A DNA stretch of 64,000 bases from Glaesserella sp041814905 (GTDB taxonomy: Bacteria; Pseudomonadota; Gammaproteobacteria; Enterobacterales; Pasteurellaceae), in the NCBI RefSeq assembly GCF_041814905.1, contig NZ_JBGXYA010000015.1, positions 18,411-82,410 of the forward strand, written 5' to 3'. The notes below the pieces were generated by a model. It worked only from the letters and a program-made list of their open reading frames with translations. It searched no databases and was not told the DNA's origin. This document shows positions 19,164-28,511 of this stretch, piece after piece. How positions within the stretch are numbered: the stretch's first letter is position 1; each line of letters opens with the position of its first letter. The position numbers and the translations under genes were made by a program.

Positions 19164-19165
19164 CA

Positions 19166-19223
19166 ACAAGCGGTCGGTTTCGGGCAAAAATTTGCAAATT
19201 TTTCCGTCAAACCGACCGCTTGT
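19166..19223. terminator. Facing-USS terminator after glpG
   Basis: 15-base arms, ACAAGCGGTCGGTTT (19166-19180) and its complement (19209-19223), are perfect. Confidence 0.7.
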
Positions 19224-19318
19224 TATCTATGAATGTTCATCTTAGAAAAATATACATTTCAGCCGGTGAGGCTTTTCGCTACAATTCGTCTTATGACGAT
19301 TATCAAAAGGAAATTTTT

Positions 19319-20737
19319 ATGAAAAAAAATATGTTAGCTGTTGCGGTGGGATTATTCAGTCTGTCGGTGTATGCTCAGATTGAGAACCCGAATGTCGTGA
19401 CGGACGAGAGCGGGCTTAAAGCCAGTGTATTGGTGGATAAATTAGATAATCCGTGGGATATGGTTTGGGGAGCAGACGGTAATATTTGGATTACGGAACG
19501 CCAAGGGAAACATATTTCTACTGTAAATCCGAATACGGGCGAACATAAAATTTTATATACTTTTGCTCACGCCTTTGCCGCACCGCCGCATCAAGGCGTT
19601 TTAGGAATGGCGTTGCATCCGAATTTTTTAAAAGGCAAAAATGAAGATTATGTCTATGCTTATTATACCTACTCGGTTCAGGGTGAAAAATCGGAGTTCG
19701 GGCGTATTGTCCGTTTAACGTATGATGCGCAAACTCAAACTTTAAAAGAGGAAATCACCGTGTTAGACAAGTTACCGGCAGGTGATGATCATAATGCGGG
19801 GCGTTTGATTTTCGGTAAAGACGGTAAGCTCTATTTCAGTTTGGGTGATAACGGTTTTAATCAGTTTGCCAATAGCTGTAAAGCGATTTTGTCACAAGAT
19901 ATTCCTAATGTGGAAGCCATTACCAAAGGCGATTATAGTGATTATCGCGGTAAGGTACTTCGTGTGAATGTTGACGGTTCGATTCCGGAAGACAATCCGC
20001 GTATTAACGGTGTGAAAAGCCATGTTTATGCCTATGGTTTCCGAAATCCGCAAGGCTTAGTATTTGTTGATAATAAGCTGTTTAATATTGATCAAGGCCC
20101 GGGAACCGATGATGAAGTCAACTTGGTAGTTGCCGGTGGAAATTACGGCTGGCCGTATATTGCCGGTTTCCAAGATAATCAAGCTTATAGCTACGTGAAT
20201 TATTCGCAGGTGGAAAATTGTGAATCGGCACCGATGTATGACGGCACAACCGTACCGAAAGGAATAAATGCGCCGAGACAGAAAGAGACTGATGTGGATT
20301 TGCATAACTTCCAAGAACCGCTGAAAACCTTCTTTACGGTGCCGAACAGTTATAATTTTAACGATCCGAAATGTAATGGTGACTATATTTGTTGGCCGAC
20401 CGTTGCGACTACGAGTATCGCGTATTATCCGAAAGACGGTGCAATTAAGGGCTTCCAAAATTCATTATTGGTAACGGGGGTGAAAACCGGGACGCTTTAT
20501 CGCTTGCCGTTAAATGCAGAGGCAACTCAAGTACAGGGCGAAGCGATTACACATTTCCGTACAGATAACCGATATCGAATGGTTCTAGTCAGTCCGGATA
20601 GCCGCAAAATCTATGTGGCAACAGACAGCGCCGGCTATATTATGGGCAAGGATAGTGTGCCGACCCAAAATATGGCAAACAAAGGTGCGATTTTGGTGTT
20701 TGAAGCAAAGCAGGATGAACAAATTAACGCGAAATAA
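19319..20737 (+). CDS. Exported PQQ-type soluble aldose sugar dehydrogenase (GSDH family)
   Basis: 472 residues from the ATG at 19319 (AAAGG upstream). Signal peptide ends VYA before QIENP. The beta-propeller GSDH motifs are seen: DNPWDMVWGADGNIWITERQ, HQGVLGMALHPNF, DDHNAGRLIFGKDGKLYFS and YAYGFRNPQGL. Family members oxidise aldoses with PQQ and pass electrons to the quinone pool; an insertion around residues 275-365 is longer than in the E. coli YliI form. No PQQ synthesis genes are in the window, so cofactor supply is unproven. Confidence 0.85.
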   Translation: MKKNMLAVAVGLFSLSVYAQIENPNVVTDESGLKASVLVDKLDNPWDMVWGADGNIWITERQGKHISTVNPNTGEHKILYTFAHAFAAPPHQGVLGMALHPNFLKGKNEDYVYAYYTYSVQGEKSEFGRIVRLTYDAQTQTLKEEITVLDKLPAGDDHNAGRLIFGKDGKLYFSLGDNGFNQFANSCKAILSQDIPNVEAITKGDYSDYRGKVLRVNVDGSIPEDNPRINGVKSHVYAYGFRNPQGLVFVDNKLFNIDQGPGTDDEVNLVVAGGNYGWPYIAGFQDNQAYSYVNYSQVENCESAPMYDGTTVPKGINAPRQKETDVDLHNFQEPLKTFFTVPNSYNFNDPKCNGDYICWPTVATTSIAYYPKDGAIKGFQNSLLVTGVKTGTLYRLPLNAEATQVQGEAITHFRTDNRYRMVLVSPDSRKIYVATDSAGYIMGKDSVPTQNMANKGAILVFEAKQDEQINAK

Positions 20738-20741
20738 AATA

Positions 20742-20772
20742 AAACCCGTCAGATTGTTGACGGGTTTTTTTA
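20742..20772. terminator. Bidirectional terminator
   Basis: Stem AACCCGTCA / TGACGGGTT with A-run before and T-run after, between two converging genes. Confidence 0.8.
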
Positions 20773-20785
20773 TTTTTAGTGTGTG

Positions 20786-21481
20786 TTAGACGCTCACACC
20801 GACCAATTTACCGATAAGACCGGTTATCCCCATGGCAAGAGTTCCCCAAATGACAATACGGCCAATTGCCGGCATAATCGGTGCGCCACCAAGTTTGGCT
20901 GAAATATAGCCTAACGTCGCTAACCCGAGTAACGTTGAAATCACCAAACCGTAGAGCAATACGTTCATTGGTAAAAGTATCGTCACAATCAATGGAATCA
21001 CTGCTCCGACTGCAAATGCGGCGGCAGAAGAAAGTGCGGCTTGCAACGGATTTGCGAAGGATGCTTCACTGATGCCGATCTCATCGCGCATATGAGCGTC
21101 TAAGGCATTGTGTTCGGTTAACTGTTTGGCAACATCCGTTGCTAATTCACGGGTTAAACCGCGCTGTTGGTAGATTTGAATTAATTCTTCCAATTCACCG
21201 TTAGGATTTCTTTCTAATTCCCTTTTTTCCATTTCAACATCGGCTTTTTCTGTATCTGCTTGGCTGGAGACAGAAACATATTCCCCCGCCGCCATAGAAA
21301 TTCCGCCGGCAACCAAGGCGGAAACACCGGTGAGTAGTAAAGTTTGAAATTCCGGCTGAGCGGCAACCATACCGGTCATTAAACTTGCCGTCGAAATTAA
21401 TCCGTCGTTAGCGCCTAATACTCCGGCGCGTAGCCAGTTGCTGCGGTGGCTGAGGTGGTGTTCTGTATGAGAAAAATGCAT
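20786..21481 (-). CDS. VIT/CCC1-family iron or manganese transporter
   Basis: 231 residues. N-terminal HFSHTEHHLSHRSNWLRAGVLGANDGLISTASL is the family hallmark (quoted in part: NWLRAGVLGANDGLISTAS), followed by a cytoplasmic metal-binding helix region with many Glu (DTEKADVEMEKRELERNP) and three C-terminal membrane segments. Eukaryotic homologues move Fe2+ or Mn2+ into vacuoles; bacterial ones probably export these ions. No close operon partner; a USS pair lies upstream. Confidence 0.85.
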   Translation of the reverse strand: MHFSHTEHHLSHRSNWLRAGVLGANDGLISTASLMTGMVAAQPEFQTLLLTGVSALVAGGISMAAGEYVSVSSQADTEKADVEMEKRELERNPNGELEELIQIYQQRGLTRELATDVAKQLTEHNALDAHMRDEIGISEASFANPLQAALSSAAAFAVGAVIPLIVTILLPMNVLLYGLVISTLLGLATLGYISAKLGGAPIMPAIGRIVIWGTLAMGITGLIGKLVGVSV

Positions 21482-21521
21482 AGAGGTTCCGAATCATTAA
21501 AATATACTGGCAAATATTATA

Positions 21522-21624
21522 ACAAGCGGTCTGTTTAAAAGATATTTTTGCAAATCACATTTATGTGTCGTTATCGAAAATAATTGAATTATTTGCAAAA
21601 AATCAGATGAAACAGACCGCTTGT
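21522..21624. repeat. Facing USS pair with long loop
   Basis: Arms ACAAGCGGTCTGTTT (21522-21536) and its exact complement (21610-21624) enclose 73 bases. It lies between the VIT promoter side and the betT stop, so it could end betT transcription. Confidence 0.6.
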
Positions 21625-21635
21625 CATCGGAACCG

Positions 21636-23663
21636 CTATTCCGCTAATTCAACGTGTTCGTGCGCCATGAGCTCTTGCCCTAAATCATCCAATAAGCTGA
21701 GATAGCGTTCATACTGTTTGAGAATATCGGCAATCAACTCATCCTTTGACATATATTGCACATCATAACCAGAACGCCCGTCAAAAAAGTAGGTGATAGG
21801 TTCATAGGTGGTGGAATGCTGAATGTGCGGTAGATTTTCATCGTTGATCAGTTGTTCGGGAATTTGCCTGCCAACGGATTTTATCCCATACATAAAATCA
21901 CGCATCGACTCTTTTTTGATCACGATTTCAACCGCAGGTTCTTCCTCGCTCAGTTTGGTAACGACGTCGGCATTCAGACTATAAACATCGGTCAGCTCTT
22001 TACAGAGTTCGCGCATTGCCGGCAAGGCGGTTTTCTTCAAAAACCTCAAAATATCTTTTTCTTGAGTCTGGTTTAACATTTGCTCTAAGCGGCTTTTCCA
22101 GTTGTCTCCCGACCAAAAAATACTGGTGGGCGTTACTTTGGTAGCAAAGTATTTTTTATCGACACTCAGCCCTTTCCACAAGCTGAAACACATTACCAAC
22201 ATCAACATCGCAAAGGGGAGTGCGACAATTAACGTCATCGTTTGTAAGGTTGCAAGCCCACCGGAATTTAATAAAACGATAGCAACCACGGACATTAACG
22301 TTCCCCACATAATGGCTTGCCAACGTGGAGCCGCTAAACTTTTATCCCGAGAGGCAATATTATTCAACACATAAATGCCGGAATCGGCGGAAGTGATGAA
22401 AAACAGCGCGATCACAGCCAGAGTGACAACACTGGTGAGCGTAGGTAACGGCAGATATTCTAAAAATTTGAATAATAATTTTTCCGGCACGGAAACCATT
22501 TCGTGCAATACGCCGTTAGCCAAATTGGCATCTACCCAAATGGCGCTGTTGCCAAAAACGGTAAACCACACGATACAAAACAGACTTGGCACCGCCAACA
22601 CACCGAAAATAAATTCACGTACGGTACGCCCGCGGGAAATCCGTGCAATAAATAAGCCGACAAACGGCGCCCAAGAACACCACCAAGCCCAATAGAGAAT
22701 TGTCCAACCGGTAAACCAGCCGGTATGTTGAGTTTCATAGGCATAGGTTTTAAAACTCAATCCAATCACATTACTTAAATAAGTGCCTAAATTATCACTG
22801 AATGACGAGAGTAAGTAGAGCGTCGGACCGCAAATCAGTACAAACAGCATTAATAGAAACGCAAGGCTGAGATTAATTTCGCTCAGGAGTTTCACTCCTC
22901 TGCCAACGCCGGATATTGCCGAAAATACCGCCATGCCCATGACGATGATGATAATCACGATTTGCAGACCTAAATCGTTTTGTTCCGTCCATCCAAGCTG
23001 TTCTAAACCGGCTCCGAGTTGTGTCGCACCGAAGCCCAAAGTGGTAGTAATCCCGAACAGCGTGGCGGCGAGAGCCATCACATCAATTAAGTCACCGGCT
23101 TTGCCGTTAATACGCTCTTTTAACAATGGATAAAAACAAGATCGCAACGCTAAAGGGAGCTTATAGCGGAAGGCGAAGTAGGCTAATGCAAGAGCGATTA
23201 CCGCATAAACCGACCATGCGTGAATTCCCCAATGGAAAAAGGTATACAATAATGCTTCTTGCTGTTTGTGTTCCATGTCGCCGGTGGTGATTGACGAAAA
23301 ATAGTGGGTCAGCGGTTCGGCAACCCCGAAAAACATTAATCCTACGCCCATTCCGGCGGCAAATAGCATGGCAAGCCAAGAAAGGAATGAAAATTCGGGT
23401 TCTTCATCATTTGTTCCGAGTTTAATACTGCCTAAATTACTGAACAGAAGTACCAGTAAAAAACCGAGAAAAACCGAAAAAGCTAAAATGTAAAACCAAC
23501 TGAAATTGGTAAATACACCGGATTTGGCGGAATCTAGCCAGGTTTGCGTGGTTTCGGGCAGAAGAAGTGTTGAAAGAACAAGCAGTACAACGAAGATAAG
23601 TGTCGTGCTAATCACGAAGGGGTTAAATGATGAATGGCTTTGAATCAATTTTTTTAAAGACAA
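21636..23663 (-). CDS. betT: BCCT-family choline/glycine betaine transporter BetT
   Basis: 675 residues; E. coli BetT is 677. Twelve membrane segments; BCCT motifs MLFAAGMGVGLMFFGVAEPL (segment 3) and the segment-8 box ILYWAWWCSWAPFVGLFIAR are intact. A long hydrophilic C-terminal domain (about 525-675) is present, which in BetT proteins senses osmotic stress. It probably imports choline or betaine with protons. No betA or betB is adjacent, so choline may not be oxidised to betaine from this locus. Confidence 0.9.
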   Translation of the reverse strand: MSLKKLIQSHSSFNPFVISTTLIFVVLLVLSTLLLPETTQTWLDSAKSGVFTNFSWFYILAFSVFLGFLLVLLFSNLGSIKLGTNDEEPEFSFLSWLAMLFAAGMGVGLMFFGVAEPLTHYFSSITTGDMEHKQQEALLYTFFHWGIHAWSVYAVIALALAYFAFRYKLPLALRSCFYPLLKERINGKAGDLIDVMALAATLFGITTTLGFGATQLGAGLEQLGWTEQNDLGLQIVIIIIVMGMAVFSAISGVGRGVKLLSEINLSLAFLLMLFVLICGPTLYLLSSFSDNLGTYLSNVIGLSFKTYAYETQHTGWFTGWTILYWAWWCSWAPFVGLFIARISRGRTVREFIFGVLAVPSLFCIVWFTVFGNSAIWVDANLANGVLHEMVSVPEKLLFKFLEYLPLPTLTSVVTLAVIALFFITSADSGIYVLNNIASRDKSLAAPRWQAIMWGTLMSVVAIVLLNSGGLATLQTMTLIVALPFAMLMLVMCFSLWKGLSVDKKYFATKVTPTSIFWSGDNWKSRLEQMLNQTQEKDILRFLKKTALPAMRELCKELTDVYSLNADVVTKLSEEEPAVEIVIKKESMRDFMYGIKSVGRQIPEQLINDENLPHIQHSTTYEPITYFFDGRSGYDVQYMSKDELIADILKQYERYLSLLDDLGQELMAHEHVELAE

Positions 23664-23906
23664 AACAATAATACTCCTATTTACAGATGTTTATGATACG
23701 TAATGAAAGCAGGTATCTAAAAGCCTTCTCCGTTTGCAGGTGAAGGCTGGGGGATTACAAGCGGTCACTTTTAATCAATTTTTTGCAAATCCGAATCCAT
23801 TGATTAAAGACCTTTGAACAACTATAAAAATAATTCGTACGGCGTTATTATATCACAAAGTTATTATTTGGTAAAAAATGATTCTTTTTCATTATATAAG
23901 AAGGGG
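23664..23906. other. Intergenic region upstream of betT
   Basis: 243 bases with the betT leader on the minus strand and one extended USS (ACAAGCGGTCACTTTT from 23758, ending in TTTTTTGCAAAT). No gene or clear operator is seen. Confidence 0.5.
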
Positions 23907-24413
23907 TTACACCTGATATTTCGTTTTATCACCGATATCGAAGTGGAGCGGCATTCGCCATTTTTGTATCGCCAGAAAAAGCAGCAACAGGCTGCAAATT
24001 CCGCTTAATAAATAGACGAAAATCGACCATTCCAATAAAACGGACAACCAAAGCATGGCGAATAAAACCGGTTGGAAATTTAAGCCAAAAATTCTGAAAC
24101 AAAAATATTCCTTATAGCACAATCCGCCGAGGGTAAAAAACACGGCACCAAGCGCCAACATCGGCAAGCCGAAAATTTGGCATAATAACCCGATCCACAA
24201 CGCAAATTGGAATAACAGGCGAAATTGTTTCATATAGATATGCAGTGACGAAGCAAGCATTGCTCCTGCCGTCAATAAGCCGATTTGTGCAATTTGCGCT
24301 GAAAACGGAATCAGTGCAACCATCGGAACCGCCAACACAAAACCGCTACGGTAAATGATGACGGTGAGATAATCCCAAAAGTCCATCGGTGATTTGATAT
24401 GCGGATCAGCCAT
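23907..24413 (-). CDS. DUF2301-like integral membrane protein
   Basis: 168 residues, about five or six membrane segments. The N-terminal KSPMDFWDYLTVIIYRSGFV is the conserved start of a membrane family known from Haemophilus and cyanobacteria (DUF2301). Function unknown. Its ATG is three bases after the ligA stop, so it is translated with ligA; no link to DNA repair is implied by the sequence. Confidence 0.7.
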   Translation of the reverse strand: MADPHIKSPMDFWDYLTVIIYRSGFVLAVPMVALIPFSAQIAQIGLLTAGAMLASSLHIYMKQFRLLFQFALWIGLLCQIFGLPMLALGAVFFTLGGLCYKEYFCFRIFGLNFQPVLFAMLWLSVLLEWSIFVYLLSGICSLLLLFLAIQKWRMPLHFDIGDKTKYQV

Positions 24414-24416
24414 TTT

Positions 24417-26435
24417 TTATAACCCTGCTAATGTGACTAAATCCTGTTCGCTTAAAATCGCGACGCCAAGTTCTTGTGCTTTAGCTAATTTGGAGCCGGC
24501 TTTTTCACCGGCAATCAGATAGTCGGTTTTACTTGATACACTGCCCGACACTTTGCAGCCCAAACTTTGTAAAATTGCCTTGGCTTGATCTCGGGTTAAT
24601 TGAGTGAGAGTGCCGGTCAGCACGACGGTTTTATCTTTTAGCGGATTATCGGCAATGTCTTTTTGTATAACGTCTTGCCATACCACGCCTTGAGCGATTA
24701 AATCGTCTACCACTTCGGCATTATGTGGTTCCTGCCAGAATTGTACGATACGGTTTGCTACCACATCTCCAACATCTTGCACCGCCTTAAGCTGTTCGAA
24801 ATCCGCTTGACGGATAGCCGTGAGTGTACCGAAATGGTTGGCAAGATTTTGTGCGGTGGATTCACCGACATCGCGAATACCTAAGGCAAACAGAAAGCGT
24901 GCCAGCGTCGTCTGTTTCGCTTTTTCGATACTTTGTAGGGCGTTATTCGCAGATTTTTCACCCATGCGTTCTAAACGCATTAACGTGGTGTGATCGAGTT
25001 TAAACAAATCGGCAGGCGTATGAATAAGCTCTCGTTCCATCAGCTGCTCAATCAATTTTTCACCTACGCCGTCAATATCCATCGCCTTACGTGAAACAAA
25101 GTGCTTCAATGCCTCTTTTCGTTGTGCGCCGCAAAATAATCCGCCGGTACAACGAGCTACCGCTTCGCCGTCAACTCGTACTACGGCAGAGCCGCATACC
25201 GGACAAGCGGTCGGAAATTCGATTTTTTTTGCAAATTCGGGACGACGGGCCGCTACCACGCCGACGATTTGCGGAATCACATCACCGGCACGACGAATAA
25301 TAACGGTATCACCGATGGCAATACCTAAGCGTTCGATTTCATCACCGTTGTGTAAGGTCGCGTTGCTGACGGTTACACCTGCTACAAAGACAGGTTCCAG
25401 TTTTGCAACAGGGGTAATCGCGCCGGTTCTGCCGACTTGGAATTCAACATCATTGAGAATCGTCATCTCTTCTTGTGCAGGGAATTTATAAGCAATCGCC
25501 CAGCGCGGTGCGCGAGAGACAAATCCCAGTTCTTCCTGTAGCCCTATCTCATTGACTTTCAATACCGTACCGTCAATATCGTAGCCGAGCGCGCTGCGTT
25601 TCGCTTGGATATCCGTATAAAAAGTAAGTAGGGCATTGCGTCCTTTTGCAAGGCGAATTTCATGATTAATCGGTAAGCCCAGTTCTTTTAACCACTGTAA
25701 TCTCCCGTAATGCGCCGTCGGCAATTCGTCGTCACTTTCATAAATACCGATACTGTAAGCATTGAAAGTCAGCGGGCGTTGACGGGTAATTTTCGGGTCA
25801 AGTTGGCGCAATGAGCCAGCCGCCGCGTTGCGTGGATTGGCGAAGGTTTTTTCACCTTTTTCTAATGCCCGTTCATTTAATTCGTCAAAGCCTTTTTGTG
25901 GCATAAACACTTCACCGCGTACTTCCAAACGGTGGGGCGGATTTAGTGTATTGAGCTTAAGCGGAATGTTGCGAATAGTCCGAATATTGGCGGTGATATC
26001 TTCACCAGTCGTGCCGTCACCACGGGTTGCCGCTTGAGTTAATGTTCCGTCGACATACAGAATACTGACTGCCAAACCATCCAGTTTCGGTTCGCAACAA
26101 AATTCGAGATTACGGATATCGGCACCAATACGATCTTGAATGCGGCGTAAGAAACCGTCTAAATCTTCGTCAGAGAATGCGTTATCTAAAGATAACATTG
26201 GCAATTCGTGGGTAATTTGGGTGAAACCGTCCAACGGTTTGGCTCCGACGCGTTGAGTCGGAGAATCGGCGGTAATCAGCTCAGGATGTTGCCATTCAAG
26301 GTTTTTCAGCTCGTTCATCAAACGGTCATATTCGGCATCTGGCACGAGCGGGTTATCTAATACGTGGTAGTGATATTCGTATTCGCGTAAAGTGTCTCTT
26401 AACTGATTCAGTTGATTTTGAACGGTATTTTCCAT
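24417..26435 (-). CDS. ligA: NAD-dependent DNA ligase
   Basis: 672 residues, full length (E. coli 671). Order of domains: Ia (YHVLDNPLVPDAEYDRL), adenylation with the AMP lysine in EPKLDGLAVS (about 118), OB fold, a Cys4 zinc finger (CPVCG then CTGGLFC), helix-hairpin-helix repeats and a C-terminal BRCT domain (about 595-672). Seals nicks in replication and repair. Leads the DUF2301 gene; zipA lies upstream in the same direction. Confidence 0.97.
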   Translation of the reverse strand: MENTVQNQLNQLRDTLREYEYHYHVLDNPLVPDAEYDRLMNELKNLEWQHPELITADSPTQRVGAKPLDGFTQITHELPMLSLDNAFSDEDLDGFLRRIQDRIGADIRNLEFCCEPKLDGLAVSILYVDGTLTQAATRGDGTTGEDITANIRTIRNIPLKLNTLNPPHRLEVRGEVFMPQKGFDELNERALEKGEKTFANPRNAAAGSLRQLDPKITRQRPLTFNAYSIGIYESDDELPTAHYGRLQWLKELGLPINHEIRLAKGRNALLTFYTDIQAKRSALGYDIDGTVLKVNEIGLQEELGFVSRAPRWAIAYKFPAQEEMTILNDVEFQVGRTGAITPVAKLEPVFVAGVTVSNATLHNGDEIERLGIAIGDTVIIRRAGDVIPQIVGVVAARRPEFAKKIEFPTACPVCGSAVVRVDGEAVARCTGGLFCGAQRKEALKHFVSRKAMDIDGVGEKLIEQLMERELIHTPADLFKLDHTTLMRLERMGEKSANNALQSIEKAKQTTLARFLFALGIRDVGESTAQNLANHFGTLTAIRQADFEQLKAVQDVGDVVANRIVQFWQEPHNAEVVDDLIAQGVVWQDVIQKDIADNPLKDKTVVLTGTLTQLTRDQAKAILQSLGCKVSGSVSSKTDYLIAGEKAGSKLAKAQELGVAILSEQDLVTLAGL

Positions 26436-26457
26436 TGGTTAATTTCTCTATAAAAAA

Positions 26458-26475
26458 GACCGCTTGTAAGCGGTC
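26458..26475. repeat. Tight facing-USS hairpin between zipA and ligA
   Basis: GACCGCTT-GT-AAGCGGTC is a perfect 8-base stem with a 2-base centre, with an A-run (26452-26457) on its left. On the minus strand that reads as a T-run, so it is probably the zipA terminator. Confidence 0.65.
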
Positions 26476-26574
26476 AGTTTACTCACAATGTCGCCGGAGC
26501 GATTTCTCGTCTTTTAGGTAGGTCGGTAATCCAACCGTAAAAACTTAATTGCGTTTTGTGAAATGTTTTGTGTA

Positions 26575-27483
26575 TTACGCTTGAGTAACGCGTAATAAAT
26601 AGTTTTGACGGGATTGATCGTCAAATAGTTGATGTTGTTCATCCAGTACGAAACCTCCGACAGCTTGAGCAAAGCTTTCGACTGTACGAATCATTAAGCG
26701 CAAGTTAACAAGATCGTTACCGACAGAAGGCAAGTGCATAAAGAATACCAAACCGACGGTATTGAATTGTTCGATTTTGGATAAATCAAAAATGCCCGGC
26801 TGCATCATATTGGCAACACTAAACAATACCGGACTGGTTGTGTTATCAATATGGCGGTGGAAAATTTGGTATTCACCGAATTGGAAACCTAGGGTTTCTA
26901 ACTGTTGCACGACAAAATCACCGCGGAACTGCTGACCTTCGGGGGCAACAACGTAGAGTGTGATAATGCCGTTTTCACTTTCGGTAACTTGTTGTTCCGG
27001 CTGTGGCTCGGCTTCGGTTACGACTGGTGCGATTTCTACTTGAGGTTGCTGTGAGCGGGGGTCCTCATATAATTCGGTCGGTGGAGTTTCTACAATCGGT
27101 TGAGATTGTTGAATTTGTTGAGCAAAAGTAGGCGCGGCAGGTTGAATGGGCGGTTGTTCCGAATGCATCGGTTCGGTTTGTTGACCCGGCAAGCTGATTT
27201 TGATGTTTTTTACGCTGTTTTGTACTTCTTGCTGCTGAGTTTGTGCAAAATCTGGTGTATTGAAATCTGAATGTGCGGATGCTTGAGGGTTAAAACCTCG
27301 CGGATTTAATGTAGGCGGCACATTACCGATAATATCGTTATTTATAGGCGTTGAGGGTGGACGAGTTGAAAACGTATTTGAAAAAATACGTGATTTTTCA
27401 CGGCGTGCAGACCATACGCTAAATCCAATTAAAATAGCAATTAGCAGCCCTGCCAAAATAAAGAAAAGAATATAAGTTTCCAT
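26575..27483 (-). CDS. zipA: Cell-division protein ZipA
   Basis: 302 residues. N-terminal membrane anchor YILFFILAGLLIAILIGFSV, a basic stretch (SARREKSR), a long Pro/Gln-rich linker (about 45-170), then the FtsZ-binding C-terminal domain (about 172-300: IITLYVVAPEGQQFRG, FGEYQIFHRH, FDLSKIEQFNTVGLVFFMHL). Anchors FtsZ rings to the inner membrane. Divergent from cysZ, upstream of ligA; the order cysZ-zipA-ligA is the enterobacterial and Pasteurellaceae arrangement. Confidence 0.95.
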   Translation of the reverse strand: METYILFFILAGLLIAILIGFSVWSARREKSRIFSNTFSTRPPSTPINNDIIGNVPPTLNPRGFNPQASAHSDFNTPDFAQTQQQEVQNSVKNIKISLPGQQTEPMHSEQPPIQPAAPTFAQQIQQSQPIVETPPTELYEDPRSQQPQVEIAPVVTEAEPQPEQQVTESENGIITLYVVAPEGQQFRGDFVVQQLETLGFQFGEYQIFHRHIDNTTSPVLFSVANMMQPGIFDLSKIEQFNTVGLVFFMHLPSVGNDLVNLRLMIRTVESFAQAVGGFVLDEQHQLFDDQSRQNYLLRVTQA

Positions 27484-27601
27484 TTTGTCCTCTTAGCTCA
27501 AATAATCGTCAAAATTGAAATTTCGCTCCATTTGCGAAAAATGAGCATATAGCTTACCATATTTCTCCTTTCTTCCAAATTTTTGAATAGTAGGGTGAGT
27601 A

Positions 27602-28453
27602 ATGTCTTCTCCGTTTTCTTCTCCTGAAAGCCAAGCAAGTGCAGGTTTTCATTATTTTATTTATGGTTGGCGCTTAATATTACAGCGTCAGCTTATGCCT
27701 TTTGTTATTTTCCCTGTTGTGATTAATACGGTATTAATGATCGGTTTGATTTGGCTGTTTTTTGTAAATATCGGCGGTTTACTTGACTCTTTCCTTCCGA
27801 CGTGGTTGGAATGGTTAGGCTTTGTGTTAATTCCGTTAATTTTTGTATTAATTTTGGTGATTTTCTATTTTACTTTTACCACTTTAGCAAATTTTATTGC
27901 TGCTCCTTTTAATGCGTTGTTAGCAGAGAAGGTAGAACAGCAATTGACGGGTGAAAACCTAACGGAAATGAGTTTTGCCGCAGTATTAAAAGATGTACCG
28001 AGAATGCTAAAGCGGGAATGGCAAAAAATGTGGTACAGTATTCCACGCTTGCTCGCTTTGTTTTTATTGGGTTTTGTCCCTGTTTTGGGACAAACGGTAG
28101 TGCCGGTTCTGGCATTTATTTTCGGCGCATGGCTGATTGCGATTCAGTATTGCGACTATCCATTTGATAACCATAAAATTCAATTTCAACGGATGAGAAA
28201 TGCGTTGGCGCAATACCGCACGATGAATTTTACTTTCGGTACTTTAGTGAGCCTGTTTACGATGATTCCGTTCGTTAATTTGGTCGTGATGCCGGTAGCT
28301 GTTTGCGGAGCAACGGCAATGTGGGTAAAAGAGTATCGGGACTTCTTTTTAGGTAACCAAAGCGGAGAATTTTCCGGTGCGGATTTCACCACCAAAAAAC
28401 GAAATACAACATTAAGTACGGAAACCCGTAATGGAAATATCGTATCGAAATAG
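27602..28453 (+). CDS. cysZ: Sulfate transporter CysZ
   Basis: 283 residues with about four to six membrane segments; the N-terminal GFHYFIYGWRLILQRQLMPFV and the inner GFVPVLGQTVVPVLAFIFGAW are CysZ-typical. Moves sulfate inward for cysteine synthesis. Divergent from zipA across 118 bases. The last 30 residues (TTKKRNTTLSTETRNGNIVS) are polar and variable. Confidence 0.92.
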   Translation: MSSPFSSPESQASAGFHYFIYGWRLILQRQLMPFVIFPVVINTVLMIGLIWLFFVNIGGLLDSFLPTWLEWLGFVLIPLIFVLILVIFYFTFTTLANFIAAPFNALLAEKVEQQLTGENLTEMSFAAVLKDVPRMLKREWQKMWYSIPRLLALFLLGFVPVLGQTVVPVLAFIFGAWLIAIQYCDYPFDNHKIQFQRMRNALAQYRTMNFTFGTLVSLFTMIPFVNLVVMPVAVCGATAMWVKEYRDFFLGNQSGEFSGADFTTKKRNTTLSTETRNGNIVSK

Positions 28454-28475
28454 GCGACACGTGTATTAAGTATTA

Positions 28476-28508
28476 ATAGGGTGAGCTTTTCTGCGTCACC
28501 CTATTTTT
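28476..28508. terminator. Terminator between cysZ and phoA-like gene
   Basis: Stem ATAGGGTGA / TCACCCTAT followed by TTTTAT; genes converge here. Confidence 0.75.
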
Positions 28509-28511
28509 ATA